Of a stretch of DNA of 26,948 nucleotides, positions 14,922-24,133 are shown piece after piece. The stretch is taken from the NCBI GenBank assembly GCA_050732935.1, contig JBOHRW010000170.1, positions 1 to 26,948 on the forward strand, given 5' to 3'. Source of the stretch: DASRVA01 sp050732935. GTDB taxonomy: Bacteria > Gemmatimonadota > Gemmatimonadetes > JACCXV01 > JAHWKZ01. How positions within the stretch are numbered: the stretch's first letter is position 1; the number at the start of each line of letters is the position of its first letter. The notes under the pieces were generated by a model. It saw nothing but the letters and a program-made list of their open reading frames with translations, ran no database searches and was not told the origin of the DNA. The position numbers and the translations under genes are program-made.

Positions 14922-17900
14922 GTGATCCCCACGCCTCGATCCCACCGCTACCCAGTCGCATTCCTCGCGTTCGTCGCTATCCTCGTTACGGCTCCGGCGT
15001 CCCACGCCCAGTTCGGGAAGAACAAGGTCCAGTACAAGGAGTTTGATTTCCGCGTTCTGCGGACCGAGCACTTCGACATCCACTACTATCCCGAGGCGGA
15101 AGACGCCGTCCTCGACGCCGCGCGGATGGCCGAGCGGGCCTACACACGACTCTCCAAGGTCTTCCGCCACGAGTGGGAGGAGAGAAAGCCCCTCATCCTC
15201 TACGCGTCGCAGTCGGACTTCCAGCAGACGAACATCTTCCGCTTCCAGATCTCCGAGGGAATCGCCGGCATCACCGAGGGGCTGAGGAGCCGGATCGTTC
15301 TCTTTTTCCCGAGCGCGTATCCGGAGTTCGAGCACACGCTCACCCACGAGCTCGTGCACGCCTTCCAGTTCGACATCCTGCGCCGCGGCGCCCTCTCCCA
15401 GGGAAGCAATCCGTTCGCCTTCCGGATGCCGCTCTGGTTCGCGGAGGGGATGGCCGAGTACCTGTCCACCGGATCCATCGACCCGCTTACCGCGATGTGG
15501 CTCCGAGACGGATCGATGGCCGGCTATCTGACCTCGATCGACGAGCTCTCGCGCGTGCGGGACATCCGCGTGTATCGCTTCGGGCAGGGGCTTTGGTACT
15601 ACATCGGCACCAAGTACGGCGACGAGAAGATCGGTGAGATCATGCAGAAGGCGCCGCTGATCGGCGTGCGCGACGCCATCCAGTCCTCGTTGAATATCTC
15701 CCTCGACAAGTTGTCCGAGGACTGGCTGGAAGCCGTGCGACAGACCTACGTGCCGCAGCTGGTCGAGTACCCGTCAGCGAAGGAGTTTGCGACCCGGCTC
15801 TCCAACCACGTCAAGCGGGGAGCCTCGATCAACATCGGGCCGGCGCTGAGTCCCGATGGCAGCAAGGTGGCGTTCGTCTCCGACCGCGACTTCTTCAACG
15901 ACATCTATATCGCCGACGCGACCGACGGCGAAGACGCCGACAAGATCGTGAAGGGCGAGCGCTCCGAGACGTTCGAGAGCCTGCGCTTCCTGCGCGTTGG
16001 CATGGCCTTCTCGCCCGACGGACGGTTTCTGGCCTTCTCGAGCAAGGCCGGCGAACGGGACGCACTCTACATCATGCGCGTGAAGGACGAGGAGATCGTC
16101 GCTTCCCACCACTTCGAGCTGGACGGTATCGAGACGCCTTCCTGGTCGCCCGACGGACAGCGGCTCGTGTTCACCGGCCAGCGGGGGGGCACCAGCGATC
16201 TCTATGTCGTGAACCGGGACGGGACGGGGCTGGAGCGGCTGACCAAGGATCGCTATGCGCAGCGCGATCCGGTCTGGTCGCCGGATGGCAGCCGTATCGC
16301 CTTCACCACCGAGTTCGGCCCAGGGACCGACTTCGATCTGCTCGCCTACGGCGATTACCAGATCGGCATCCTGGACATCGAAAGTGGCGAGGTGACCTAC
16401 ACGCCGGACCCGCAGGGGAAGAACATCAACCCTCAGTGGGGTCCGGAGGGCCGCAGGCTGGCCTTTCTGTCGGATCGTACCGGCATCACGAACATCTTCA
16501 TCTACGACTTCGACACCGGGCTGACCTACCAGCTCACCGACCTGTTGACCGGCGTGAGTGGGATCATCGAGTCGAGCCCCGCCTTCTCGTGGTCGCGGGA
16601 CGGCAGTCGCATCGTGTTCAGCGCCTTCTCCGACGCCGGCTGGGACCTGTACAGGCTGGACGACCCGATGCGGCTTGTCGACCGGCCCTACGAACCGGAT
16701 GACGAAGGGGAGTTCGACCTGGTGGCGCGGGCCTTCATTCGGCCGGCGACGCCCGCCAGGGCGCCGGAGCGGCGTCCGGCTGTGGGCGTCGGGGCGGAGG
16801 AGCTCGCGCGGGCGATCGAGGACGGAGATCGGAATGAGCCGGGACGGGGAGCTGCCGGTCCGGAGCGCACTGGCGGAGAGGGAAAGCCGGAACAGCCTGC
16901 CGGGGACGACGGTGAGGTGGCCGCGGCCGAGCCCCGACAGCCCGATGCCATCTCGACCTATCTCGGCCGACAGGGGGAGGACCCCCGGCCCTCCGCGCCG
17001 GGCGTGCGGCTTCCGTCCTTCGAGGAGCCGGTGGACATCGCGACCCTCTTGGGCGATCCCACGGTCGGTCTTCCGCGCGACACCTCACGGTTCTCGACGC
17101 ACGACTACGAGATCAGCTTCCAGCCCGATCTGATCACCCAGCCCCAGGTCGGCTTCGTCACCGGGGTCGGTGCGTTCGGCGCCTCCCAGCTCGCCTTCAG
17201 CGACCTGCTCGGAGACCACAACCTGTACGTGGCGGCGTCGGTCTACGGATCGATCACCGACAGCGACCTGTTCTTCACCTACGCCAACCTCAAGAAGCGG
17301 ATGAACTGGGGAATCACGGGCTTCCAGTTCCGGAGCGATTTTCTCCCGGCCGCCACGGCTTCGCTCGGCGATCCCTTCCTGTTTCGCAGCGACATCTTCC
17401 GGGGCGTGCAGGCGTTCGGCGCGTATCCGTTCAGCCGCTTCCGCCGGATCGAGATCGGCGGCGTCCTCACCCATGTCAACCGGCGCGAGGTCCGCTTCGA
17501 CTTCTTCGATCCCACGCCGGACGTGGAGAACGATCTGCCGAACGAGCTGTTCGTCTCTCCGTCGGTGGCGTACGTGTACGACACGGCGTTCTACGGCTCC
17601 ACGGGTCCGGTGGGTGGTAGCCGGCAGCGGTTCGAGTGGCAGCGCGCCTTCGGCGACCGGTCCTTCAACCAGTTCTATGGTGATGTCCGCAAGTACTGGC
17701 TGTTGGGACGCCGGTGGACGATCGCGTCCCGCCTGTTGTATCTCGGCACCTTCGGTCAGGAGCAGGACAACCTCCGCTTTCAGTCGATCGGCGGCCCGAC
17801 GCTCCTGCGAGGGTTCGATTTCGAGAGCCGAAGCCTGATCGGGACTACCGTCGGGCTGTTCAACCTCGAGTTCCGCTTTCCGCTGATCGAGCAGCCCAGC

Positions 17901-18224
17901 CTCGGTTCCTCGGGGTTCCCACCGATCCGGGGCGCCGTCTGGTACGACCTGGGGTTCGCGAGCTGCGGGGACGATTTGTGCGACCATCAGCGGCCGCGCG
18001 ATCCGGTGACCGGCGACTTCACGCGCCGGACGTTCCGGTTCTCCACGAGCGAGGGTGGAGGTCCGCTGGGATTCCGTCTCGTTGACGCCCGTGCGGCCTT
18101 TGGTGCCGGCGTCCGCATGAACATGTTCGGCTTCGCGGTGCTGAGGCTCGACTATGCCCTGCGGACGGATATGGCCGAGGTTGGAGGAGGGAGGTGGGTC
18201 TTCACCCTCGCTCCTGAATTCTAG
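14922..18224 (+). CDS. Zinc metallopeptidase (gluzincin) - TolB/PD40 propeller - Omp85-like barrel fusion
   Basis: A 1100-residue exported protein in three parts. After a signal peptide (VAFLAFVAILVTAPASHAQ), residues 30-280 form a peptidase MA-like domain with HELVH at 142-146 and WFAEGMAEY, whose Glu175 is the expected third zinc ligand. Residues about 297-590 hold five or more PD40/TolB propeller blades (ALSPDGSKVAFVSD, SWSPDGQRLVFTG, VWSPDGSRIAFTT, QWGPEGRRLAFLSD). A proline- and glutamate-rich linker (about 607-706) leads to a C-terminal Omp85/surface-antigen-type barrel from about residue 728, with RFQSIGGPTLLRGFDFE and a last strand ending in Phe (WVFTLAPEF). It is probably an outer-membrane protein with its peptidase and propeller outside the barrel; the substrate is unknown. 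GTG 14922 is the only start codon between the upstream stop and the signal peptide, but AAGGAG is one base away, so initiation is odd. Confidence 0.85.
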   Translation: MIPTPRSHRYPVAFLAFVAILVTAPASHAQFGKNKVQYKEFDFRVLRTEHFDIHYYPEAEDAVLDAARMAERAYTRLSKVFRHEWEERKPLILYASQSDFQQTNIFRFQISEGIAGITEGLRSRIVLFFPSAYPEFEHTLTHELVHAFQFDILRRGALSQGSNPFAFRMPLWFAEGMAEYLSTGSIDPLTAMWLRDGSMAGYLTSIDELSRVRDIRVYRFGQGLWYYIGTKYGDEKIGEIMQKAPLIGVRDAIQSSLNISLDKLSEDWLEAVRQTYVPQLVEYPSAKEFATRLSNHVKRGASINIGPALSPDGSKVAFVSDRDFFNDIYIADATDGEDADKIVKGERSETFESLRFLRVGMAFSPDGRFLAFSSKAGERDALYIMRVKDEEIVASHHFELDGIETPSWSPDGQRLVFTGQRGGTSDLYVVNRDGTGLERLTKDRYAQRDPVWSPDGSRIAFTTEFGPGTDFDLLAYGDYQIGILDIESGEVTYTPDPQGKNINPQWGPEGRRLAFLSDRTGITNIFIYDFDTGLTYQLTDLLTGVSGIIESSPAFSWSRDGSRIVFSAFSDAGWDLYRLDDPMRLVDRPYEPDDEGEFDLVARAFIRPATPARAPERRPAVGVGAEELARAIEDGDRNEPGRGAAGPERTGGEGKPEQPAGDDGEVAAAEPRQPDAISTYLGRQGEDPRPSAPGVRLPSFEEPVDIATLLGDPTVGLPRDTSRFSTHDYEISFQPDLITQPQVGFVTGVGAFGASQLAFSDLLGDHNLYVAASVYGSITDSDLFFTYANLKKRMNWGITGFQFRSDFLPAATASLGDPFLFRSDIFRGVQAFGAYPFSRFRRIEIGGVLTHVNRREVRFDFFDPTPDVENDLPNELFVSPSVAYVYDTAFYGSTGPVGGSRQRFEWQRAFGDRSFNQFYGDVRKYWLLGRRWTIASRLLYLGTFGQEQDNLRFQSIGGPTLLRGFDFESRSLIGTTVGLFNLEFRFPLIEQPSLGSSGFPPIRGAVWYDLGFASCGDDLCDHQRPRDPVTGDFTRRTFRFSTSEGGGPLGFRLVDARAAFGAGVRMNMFGFAVLRLDYALRTDMAEVGGGRWVFTLAPEF

Positions 18225-18267
18225 CGGTCGCTGAAGATGGCCGATATCGGCGTTGTGCTCTTTCGGC

Positions 18268-18303
18268 CACCCTGCGGCGTACACAGTACGTACGCCTAGG
18301 GTG
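18268..18303 (+). terminator. Two-part hairpin after the peptidase-propeller-barrel gene
   Basis: CACCCT/AGGGTG forms an outer 6-bp stem and GGCGTAC/GTACGCC an inner 7-bp stem with a 7-base loop, separated by a small internal loop. It begins 43 bases after the stop at 18224. No T-run follows, so it may be a terminator of GC-rich type or a 3'-end stabiliser. Confidence 0.5.
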
Positions 18304-18657
18304 TCCTCAGTCGCACGCCTTGCGGGTACCCGCGCAGCGGGTCGCGGCTATCTTGAGCGACCTTTCATTTCGCCTTGGAAAGGCTTGCCCATTACGCCCT
18401 GCCTTGGAGCCCGTGCCACGTGAAAAGGAGTCGCGATCTCCGCTCCGGCGGTTGATTCCGGGGCCGGCAGGCGGTAGTCTTGACGCGTCGTTGGCGAGAG
18501 CCTGCGATACCCATCCGAATCAAGCCCCCATCCTGAAAGTGACGGAGTAATCTCTCCGGGGGTTCGTCGCGCTGAGTCCGCGCGGTCGCCCACGGAATGA
18601 ATCGAGACGCCGAGCCGGCGCTCGCCCTCGGGCGAGGCCACGACCGCGAGGTCCACG
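18304..18657. other. Non-coding stretch before the SPOR protein gene
   Basis: No convincing gene, tRNA or known riboswitch could be seen in these 354 bases. They contain a 12-bp palindrome GCGGGTACCCGC (18322-18333) and two overlapping weak promoter candidates: TTGATT-N17-TAGTCT at 18452-18480 and TTGACG-N17-TGCGAT at 18480-18508. A CTCGCC/GGCGAG hairpin (18621-18636) ends 21 bases before the GTG at 18658. These are compatible with a promoter and structured leader for the SPOR-smc pair. Small open frames here have no protein-like features. Confidence 0.4.
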
Positions 18658-20364
18658 GTGAACGATTTTGGAGCATCCGCTTCCGGCCCGATGCGGGAAC
18701 TGGATCTGGACGATCGCTTCTGGCGGGACGCGCTGGAAGCGCTCCGTTCGGGGGGTGGAGCGCCTGCCCTCGAGGCGCGCTATGCGTCCTACGCGAAGAC
18801 CCTCGAGGACCTCGGGCGGCAGGCGCGCGAGGATGCCACCTTGATCGGTGTCCGGTTCGAGGGCGAGGGGAGGAACGCCCGTCTCCTCGCATTTCTCTCG
18901 ACCGCGCTGCTGGTCCGAGCGGGCCTGCGCGCGGTCTTCGTCGACCTTAGCCAGGACCTGCGCTGGCTGGAGCGGCTGACCGGGCTCGATCTCAAGCAGG
19001 GCCTGGTCGATCACATCCACTACGGCGTCCCGCTCGAGCGCTGTGTGCGCGACACGGCGCTGCCCGGTCTCGCCGTGTTGACGGGCGGGACGCGCTTTCT
19101 GACGGGGTCTCCCCTCGAGGACGCGCCCGCCGTTCGGGGCGCCTTGGATCGCCTCAAGCAGCACTTTCGCGCGGTCGTCATGGCACTGCCGTCGAACGAG
19201 CCGGTCTCGGAGGCCGGAGTCCTCGCGTTGTGCGACGCGCTGCTGACGGTGACGGCCGAGGACAAGGAGCCGACGCTCCTCGGTCGCGAGCGAATGGCGA
19301 TCCGCCTGGTCGGCGATCCTCGGGCGGCCCACGACCTGGCGGCGGCCGCGCATCGATTCGTGGGTCCGATCCCCTCGCTCCTGGCGGGCGCTTCGGCCAC
19401 GGGCGTGGATCACTCGCCGGCCGCGGCCATGAGCCCGTTGATGAGGGACCTTCCCCGGAGCCGCCCGGTCTCACGGGCGGCGCGTGACGCGGATGAGGAT
19501 GTCGCCTTCCTCAGCCTGTTCGAGGAGGGCGGTCCGGAAGCAGGCGATGAGTCCCGCCAGCTCGCTGGATTCGAGGAGATCGAGTTCCCCGACGAGGAGC
19601 GCCGCGCCGCCGAGCGGGAATGGCCGACGCGACAGCGACGGAGGGTGATCGCCTCCCTTGGTGTGGCCGCCGTCGTGCTGGGAGGGATGGTCCTGGGCGC
19701 GCGCCTGCTCCCGAACCTCGATCTTCCCACAAGCGTCGGGGGGCCGCAGGGAAGCGAAGGCCCCGATATCGATCGCCGCCCGATCGGATTCGAGGAGGGA
19801 TCCGACGGCGATCCCGCAGCCGTCGTCTCGCTGGAGGAGGATTCCATCGGCAAGACGAGTGCCGCCGCCGGCGCCTTGTCGGAGAACGTGGTGGAGACGA
19901 CCGGGCGTCCGGTTCCCTACTCGCTCCACGTCGGGTCCTTCCAGAGCGAGGAGAGCGCGCTCGAGGCGATGGGACGGCTCGAGAGAGAGGGCTGGACCGC
20001 CTTCATCGCTCCGATCGCCCTCGACGAGCAGGGAAGCTGGCATCGCGTCTACGCCGGAAGCTTCGCCGATTCGACGGCCGCCGGTCTAGCCCTCCGCAGC
20101 CTGCTGGCGGGTGGGCTCGTCACGGACGGCGCCGTCCGCACGACGCCGCTCACGTTCCTGCTCGGCATCTACCCGACGCGCGAGGAGGCCGAGCACCGCC
20201 GGGCCGAGCTGCGTGAGAGGGGTATCCCCGCGTACGTGTCCGGCTCGGGGCCGGCCCGGGTCTACGCCGGCGCCTACGCGACGGCGGAGGAGTCGCGGCT
20301 GCTGGAGGGGTCCCTGCACGCGGCCGCGGAGAATGTCAGGCTCACCACGCGGATCGAATCGTGA
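18658..20364 (+). CDS. Membrane-anchored degenerate P-loop (CpsD/BY-kinase-like) protein with two SPOR repeats
   Basis: A 568-residue protein. Residues about 55-205 follow the order of a ParA/MinD-type domain as in CpsD tyrosine kinases: a strand and P-loop position (TLIGVRFEGEGRNARLLAFLSTALLVRAGLRAVFVDLS in continuous frame), LERLTGLDLKQGLVDHIHYGVPLE, LAVLTGG, and a C-terminal half ending LCDALLTVTAEDKEP. The Walker A lysine and Thr/Ser are lost (GEGRNAR instead of GxGKT/S), and the Walker A-prime aspartate pattern is degraded to VFVDLS, so ATP hydrolysis is unlikely. An acidic linker leads to one transmembrane helix (about 329-351) and two SPOR-like repeats (420-485, 498-560), which bind glycan strands at division septa. 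GTG 18658 has GAGG six bases upstream; ATG 18691 is an alternative. smc starts 82 bases downstream, suggesting a division or segregation role. Confidence 0.72.
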   Translation: MNDFGASASGPMRELDLDDRFWRDALEALRSGGGAPALEARYASYAKTLEDLGRQAREDATLIGVRFEGEGRNARLLAFLSTALLVRAGLRAVFVDLSQDLRWLERLTGLDLKQGLVDHIHYGVPLERCVRDTALPGLAVLTGGTRFLTGSPLEDAPAVRGALDRLKQHFRAVVMALPSNEPVSEAGVLALCDALLTVTAEDKEPTLLGRERMAIRLVGDPRAAHDLAAAAHRFVGPIPSLLAGASATGVDHSPAAAMSPLMRDLPRSRPVSRAARDADEDVAFLSLFEEGGPEAGDESRQLAGFEEIEFPDEERRAAEREWPTRQRRRVIASLGVAAVVLGGMVLGARLLPNLDLPTSVGGPQGSEGPDIDRRPIGFEEGSDGDPAAVVSLEEDSIGKTSAAAGALSENVVETTGRPVPYSLHVGSFQSEESALEAMGRLEREGWTAFIAPIALDEQGSWHRVYAGSFADSTAAGLALRSLLAGGLVTDGAVRTTPLTFLLGIYPTREEAEHRRAELRERGIPAYVSGSGPARVYAGAYATAEESRLLEGSLHAAAENVRLTTRIES

Positions 20365-20446
20365 TCGCCGTTCGCGGAGAGCCTGACCCGTCTTTCCTGT
20401 TGGATGTCCCACCTTGGCGACGAAACCCTCGAGGGAGGCCAGTCCC

Positions 20447-23400
20447 GTGAAGCTTCAACGGCTGGAGATGTTCGGCTTCAAGTCGTTCGCCGACCGGGTC
20501 ACGATCGAGTTCAATCCCGGGATCACCGCGGTCGTAGGCCCGAACGGGTGCGGGAAGAGCAACATCTCGGATGCGATCCGCTGGGTGCTCGGCGAGCAGC
20601 GTCCGACATTCATACGCGGCGCGCGCATGGACGAGGTGATCTTCGGCGGCAGCCGCGAGCGCAAGCCGATCAACCTAGCCGAGGCCACCCTCCACTTCTC
20701 GAACGAGGACGGCCTGCTGCCCGTGGACTACGTCGAGGTGGCCATCGCCCGGCGGGTGTTCCGGGACGGGACCGGCGAGTATCTGCTGAACCGACAGCCC
20801 TGCCGGCTCAAGGACATCCAGGACCTGATCCTGGGGACGGGGGTGGGGGCGCACGCCTATTCCCTGATCCAGCAAGGAATGGTCGACAGCTTGCTGTCCG
20901 AACGCGCCGAGGAGCGCCGCACGATCTTCGAGGAGGCGGCCGGCGTGACTCGCTACAAGACACGCCGCCGCGCCGCCGAGCGCAAGCTCGAAGCCACGAG
21001 CCACGACCTGGCCCGGGTCGAGGACATCGTGACGGAGGTCGAGCGCAAGGTGACCGTCCTGCGACGGCAGGTCGGTCGGGCCCGGCGTCACGCGAGATAT
21101 CGCGATGAGGAGCTCCGGCTCGACGTGCACGTGACGGCGATCCACATGGCGGCGCTCGTCGAGCGCCTGGAGCCGCTCGGGGATGAGCTCGCCTCGCTCG
21201 AGGACGCGCAGGCCAGGCACGCCGCCCTGCTGGCCGAACGCGAGGCCGGGCACGAATCCCTCGAGCTCGAGCTGATCGCGACCCGGGAGAAGGCCGACCG
21301 CTTCCGGGCCGAGGTCGAAGATCTCCGCCGGAGAACCTCGCGCCGCGAGGATTCTTTGCTCGTGACGGGAGAGAGCCTCAAGCATCATGACCGCCGCCTG
21401 GAGTCGCTGGCCGCAGAGGCCGAGCGCGCCAGGGTGAGGGCCGACGATCTCGCCGAGCGCCGCGCCAACCTCGATGTCGACCACCGCGGCGCCCGCGAGC
21501 GGGTCCGGGAGCTGGCCGAGCGCCGGGACCGGGAGGTGGGGACAGGTGACGAGGAGTCCCGCTACGGCGAGCTCAAGGTCGAGCGCGCTGAGCTCGTGAA
21601 CGAAGCCGAGTCCCTCCGGGAGCGGCTGGCCGAGGTGAGCCAGGCCCTCGCCCGGCAGGCCAGCGCGCGAGAGAGCGCCGAGCAGCGGCTGGAGGTGCTG
21701 GCCGTCGAGCGGGCCGCGCGGCGCAAGGAGGAGGAGAAGGCGCGGGCGGGAATCGTCCGCGCCAGCGAGATGGTGGAGCGTACGAGCGGAGCCCGGGCCG
21801 ACGCCGCGCGCCTGCAGGCGGAACGACAGGCCGCAGTCGTCGAGGCGGAAGAAGGGCTGACGCGAGCCCGCGACCGATTGGCCCGCGAGCGCGCGGCCGA
21901 GCACGCCGCTTCGGGTCGGGTCGAGGCACTGGCCGGGATGGAGGCTCGCTTCGAGGGCTACGCGGGGGGCATGCGAGCCCTGCTGGAAGGCGGGGCGAAC
22001 GGCGGCGGGATCTCCGGGGCGCTGCCCCAGGCGATCGAGCCCGTCGAGGCGCGCTTCGAGCCGGCCCTCGATCGCTATCTGGAGAGCCTGGGCCATGGGC
22101 TGCTGGCGCGTGACGAGAAGGCCGCGCGCCGCGCCGCGAAGGATCTCGGGGACGCGGGCCGGGCCGATTTTCTGATCCCGGAGCTGATGCCCGCGGGACC
22201 GCCGCCCCTCATCCCGGACGCGGCCGCCGCGGTGGTGCTGGCGCGCGGGGTCGACGCCGTCCGGTGGACGATCGACGGGGACACGCGTGCTCGTTTCGCC
22301 CCCGTCTTCGAACGCCTGCTCGTGGTCGAGGACGCCGAAGCCGCCTTCCGCTGCCGGAGGGCGCTGGGAGAGAGTCCCGAGGCCGAGAGGGCGTACGTGA
22401 TCGCCAGCCTGGACGGCACGCTCCTGGAGCCCGTCGGGCGCTGGCGCGCGGCAGGATCCGACGCGGATGAGGGGTTGCTGGCGCGCCGCCGCCGGTTGGC
22501 CGAGGCGGCCACCGAGCGCGAGCGCCGCCGGCGGGCGATTTCCGCGGCGGCCCACCTGGCGGTCGCCGTGGAGAGCGAGCTCAGGGCCCGACAGCGTGCC
22601 CTGGCGGACGTGGCGACACGGGTCTCCGAGCTGGAGGCGCGGCATCGTGCCGCTCGTGAGGCCGAGGTTCTTGGGGAGCAGCAGGCGAGCCACGTGATGC
22701 GCCGGCTGCAGGAGCTCACGGCGCAGATCGAGGAGCAGGAGCGCGCCCGCCATCTGGCGGAGTCCACCGAGCGCGCGATCGACGACACCCGTCTGGAGCT
22801 CGAGGCCGAAACGGAGCGCATGACGCGGCGACACGAGGACGTCCGCGTCGCCTTGGAGAGGCACGACGAGGCGCGGGCGCAGCGGTTGACGGCCCGTCAC
22901 GCGATCGAGCTGGAGGTGGCCGAGGCGGAGGCGGAGCTGCGAGCCGTGGAGCGTGAGATCGAGCACGTGACGGCCGGCGAGCAGGCTCTGGACGCGGCCC
23001 GTGCCGAGCGCGGAGCGGAGCGGTCGCGCCTGGAGGCGGAGATCGAGCGGCTCGAGGAGGAGAAGCGGGCCACGGCCGAGGAGATCGAGGCGCTCAACAC
23101 CCAGTTCGACCAGGCCCAGGCCGAACTCAGGGGCCGGCTGGAGGGAGCCCGTGAGATCGAGGAGCGGCGGGCTCTGTTCGAGTCGGAGCTGAAGACGCTC
23201 CGGCGGGACCACTCGGATGTCGTCGAGCGCCGGCACGAGCGACAGCTCGCCCGTCAGCAGATCGAGCACGAGCGCAGGACGCTGCTCGCCCACCTCGCCG
23301 AGAGCTATGACGGAACGACGGATCTGGAGCCGTTGATGGAACGACACCCTCTCACCGAGGAGGAGCGCGAGCTCGACCGGGAGAAGCTCACGACACGTCT

Positions 23401-24112
23401 CGAGGAGGTCCGGCGCAAGCTCGCCAACCTGGGTCCGGTGAACATGCTGGCTCTCGAGGAGTTCGAGGAGGAGTCGGGGCGGCTGGAGTTCCTCGCCGGG
23501 CAGCGAGACGATCTCGTCAACGCCCGGCGCCAGCTCGAGGAGGCGATCCGGCGCATCAACCGCACCGCGCGCGAGCTGTTCTTGGAGACCTTCGAGAGCG
23601 TCCGCGCCAACTTCGACGCCACGTTCAAGACGCTCTTCGAGGGCGGCCAGGCCGAGATACGGCTGACCGATCCCGAGGATCCGCTCGAATCGCCGATCGA
23701 AATCGTGGCCAGCCCGCGCGGCAAGCGGATCGCTTCGATCAACCTGCTGTCCGGTGGTGAGCGGGCCCTCACGGCGCTCAGCCTCCTGTTCGCCATCTAT
23801 CGGGTGAAGCCGAGCCCGTTCTGCATCCTGGACGAGGTCGACGCGCCCCTGGACGACGCGAACGTGGCGCGTTTCCTGAAGATGATCCGGCACTTCAGCC
23901 AGGACACCCAGTTCGTCGTCATCACCCACAACAAACGCACCATGGAGGCGGCCGACTACCTGTACGGGGTCACGATGGAGGAGCCCGGCGTCTCGTCCCT
24001 GGTCTCGGTATCGCTGGAGCCGGGGACGAAGGAAGCGCCGGCGGAGGACGCGTCGGAAGCGGAACAGGATGAACCGGAACGGGAGCCGCGTGCGCTGGCC
24101 ATCGCCGGCTAG
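20447..24112 (+). CDS. smc: Chromosome partition/condensation ATPase Smc
   Basis: A 1221-residue SMC protein. It opens MKLQRLEMFGFKSFADRV, with Walker A GPNGCGKS at residues 31-38, then a long coiled coil rich in Glu, Arg and Ala. The hinge spans about residues 503-665 (starting FEGYAGGMRALLEGG and containing GRADFLIPELM). A return coil follows, then the C-terminal head: NLGPVNMLALEEFEE, signature LLSGGERALTALSLLFA at 1100 and Walker B FCILDEVDAPLDD near 1125. Smc with ScpAB loads at origin-proximal sites and extrudes DNA loops to separate chromosomes. The GTG at 20447 is chosen over a TTG at 20414 because GGGAGG stands eight bases before it and the family begins at this residue. An acidic tail of about 30 residues follows the head. 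scpA and scpB are not in the window. Confidence 0.97.
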   Translation: MKLQRLEMFGFKSFADRVTIEFNPGITAVVGPNGCGKSNISDAIRWVLGEQRPTFIRGARMDEVIFGGSRERKPINLAEATLHFSNEDGLLPVDYVEVAIARRVFRDGTGEYLLNRQPCRLKDIQDLILGTGVGAHAYSLIQQGMVDSLLSERAEERRTIFEEAAGVTRYKTRRRAAERKLEATSHDLARVEDIVTEVERKVTVLRRQVGRARRHARYRDEELRLDVHVTAIHMAALVERLEPLGDELASLEDAQARHAALLAEREAGHESLELELIATREKADRFRAEVEDLRRRTSRREDSLLVTGESLKHHDRRLESLAAEAERARVRADDLAERRANLDVDHRGARERVRELAERRDREVGTGDEESRYGELKVERAELVNEAESLRERLAEVSQALARQASARESAEQRLEVLAVERAARRKEEEKARAGIVRASEMVERTSGARADAARLQAERQAAVVEAEEGLTRARDRLARERAAEHAASGRVEALAGMEARFEGYAGGMRALLEGGANGGGISGALPQAIEPVEARFEPALDRYLESLGHGLLARDEKAARRAAKDLGDAGRADFLIPELMPAGPPPLIPDAAAAVVLARGVDAVRWTIDGDTRARFAPVFERLLVVEDAEAAFRCRRALGESPEAERAYVIASLDGTLLEPVGRWRAAGSDADEGLLARRRRLAEAATERERRRRAISAAAHLAVAVESELRARQRALADVATRVSELEARHRAAREAEVLGEQQASHVMRRLQELTAQIEEQERARHLAESTERAIDDTRLELEAETERMTRRHEDVRVALERHDEARAQRLTARHAIELEVAEAEAELRAVEREIEHVTAGEQALDAARAERGAERSRLEAEIERLEEEKRATAEEIEALNTQFDQAQAELRGRLEGAREIEERRALFESELKTLRRDHSDVVERRHERQLARQQIEHERRTLLAHLAESYDGTTDLEPLMERHPLTEEERELDREKLTTRLEEVRRKLANLGPVNMLALEEFEEESGRLEFLAGQRDDLVNARRQLEEAIRRINRTARELFLETFESVRANFDATFKTLFEGGQAEIRLTDPEDPLESPIEIVASPRGKRIASINLLSGGERALTALSLLFAIYRVKPSPFCILDEVDAPLDDANVARFLKMIRHFSQDTQFVVITHNKRTMEAADYLYGVTMEEPGVSSLVSVSLEPGTKEAPAEDASEAEQDEPEREPRALAIAG

Positions 24113-24133
24113 CACACTCTAGTTCACAGACCC

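Noticed and set aside
17085..18284. 399-codon minus-strand frame over the barrel domain
   Set aside because: Antisense shadow without signal peptide or motifs; the plus strand carries the continuous barrel with its terminal aromatic strand.
18225..18657. Possible tRNA or riboswitch in the gap
   Set aside because: No clover-leaf, no T-loop consensus and no match to riboswitch cores I know; only hairpins and palindromes.
20414..20446. TTG start giving Smc eleven extra residues
   Set aside because: The GTG at 20447 has GGGAGG at good spacing and begins exactly where Smc proteins normally start.
20675..24115. A 1146-codon open frame on the minus strand covering almost all of smc
   Set aside because: It is the antisense shadow of a GC-rich gene full of Glu, Arg and Ala codons, which rarely give stops in reverse. 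The translation is low-complexity Leu/Arg/Gly with no domain, while the plus-strand frame is unmistakably Smc.
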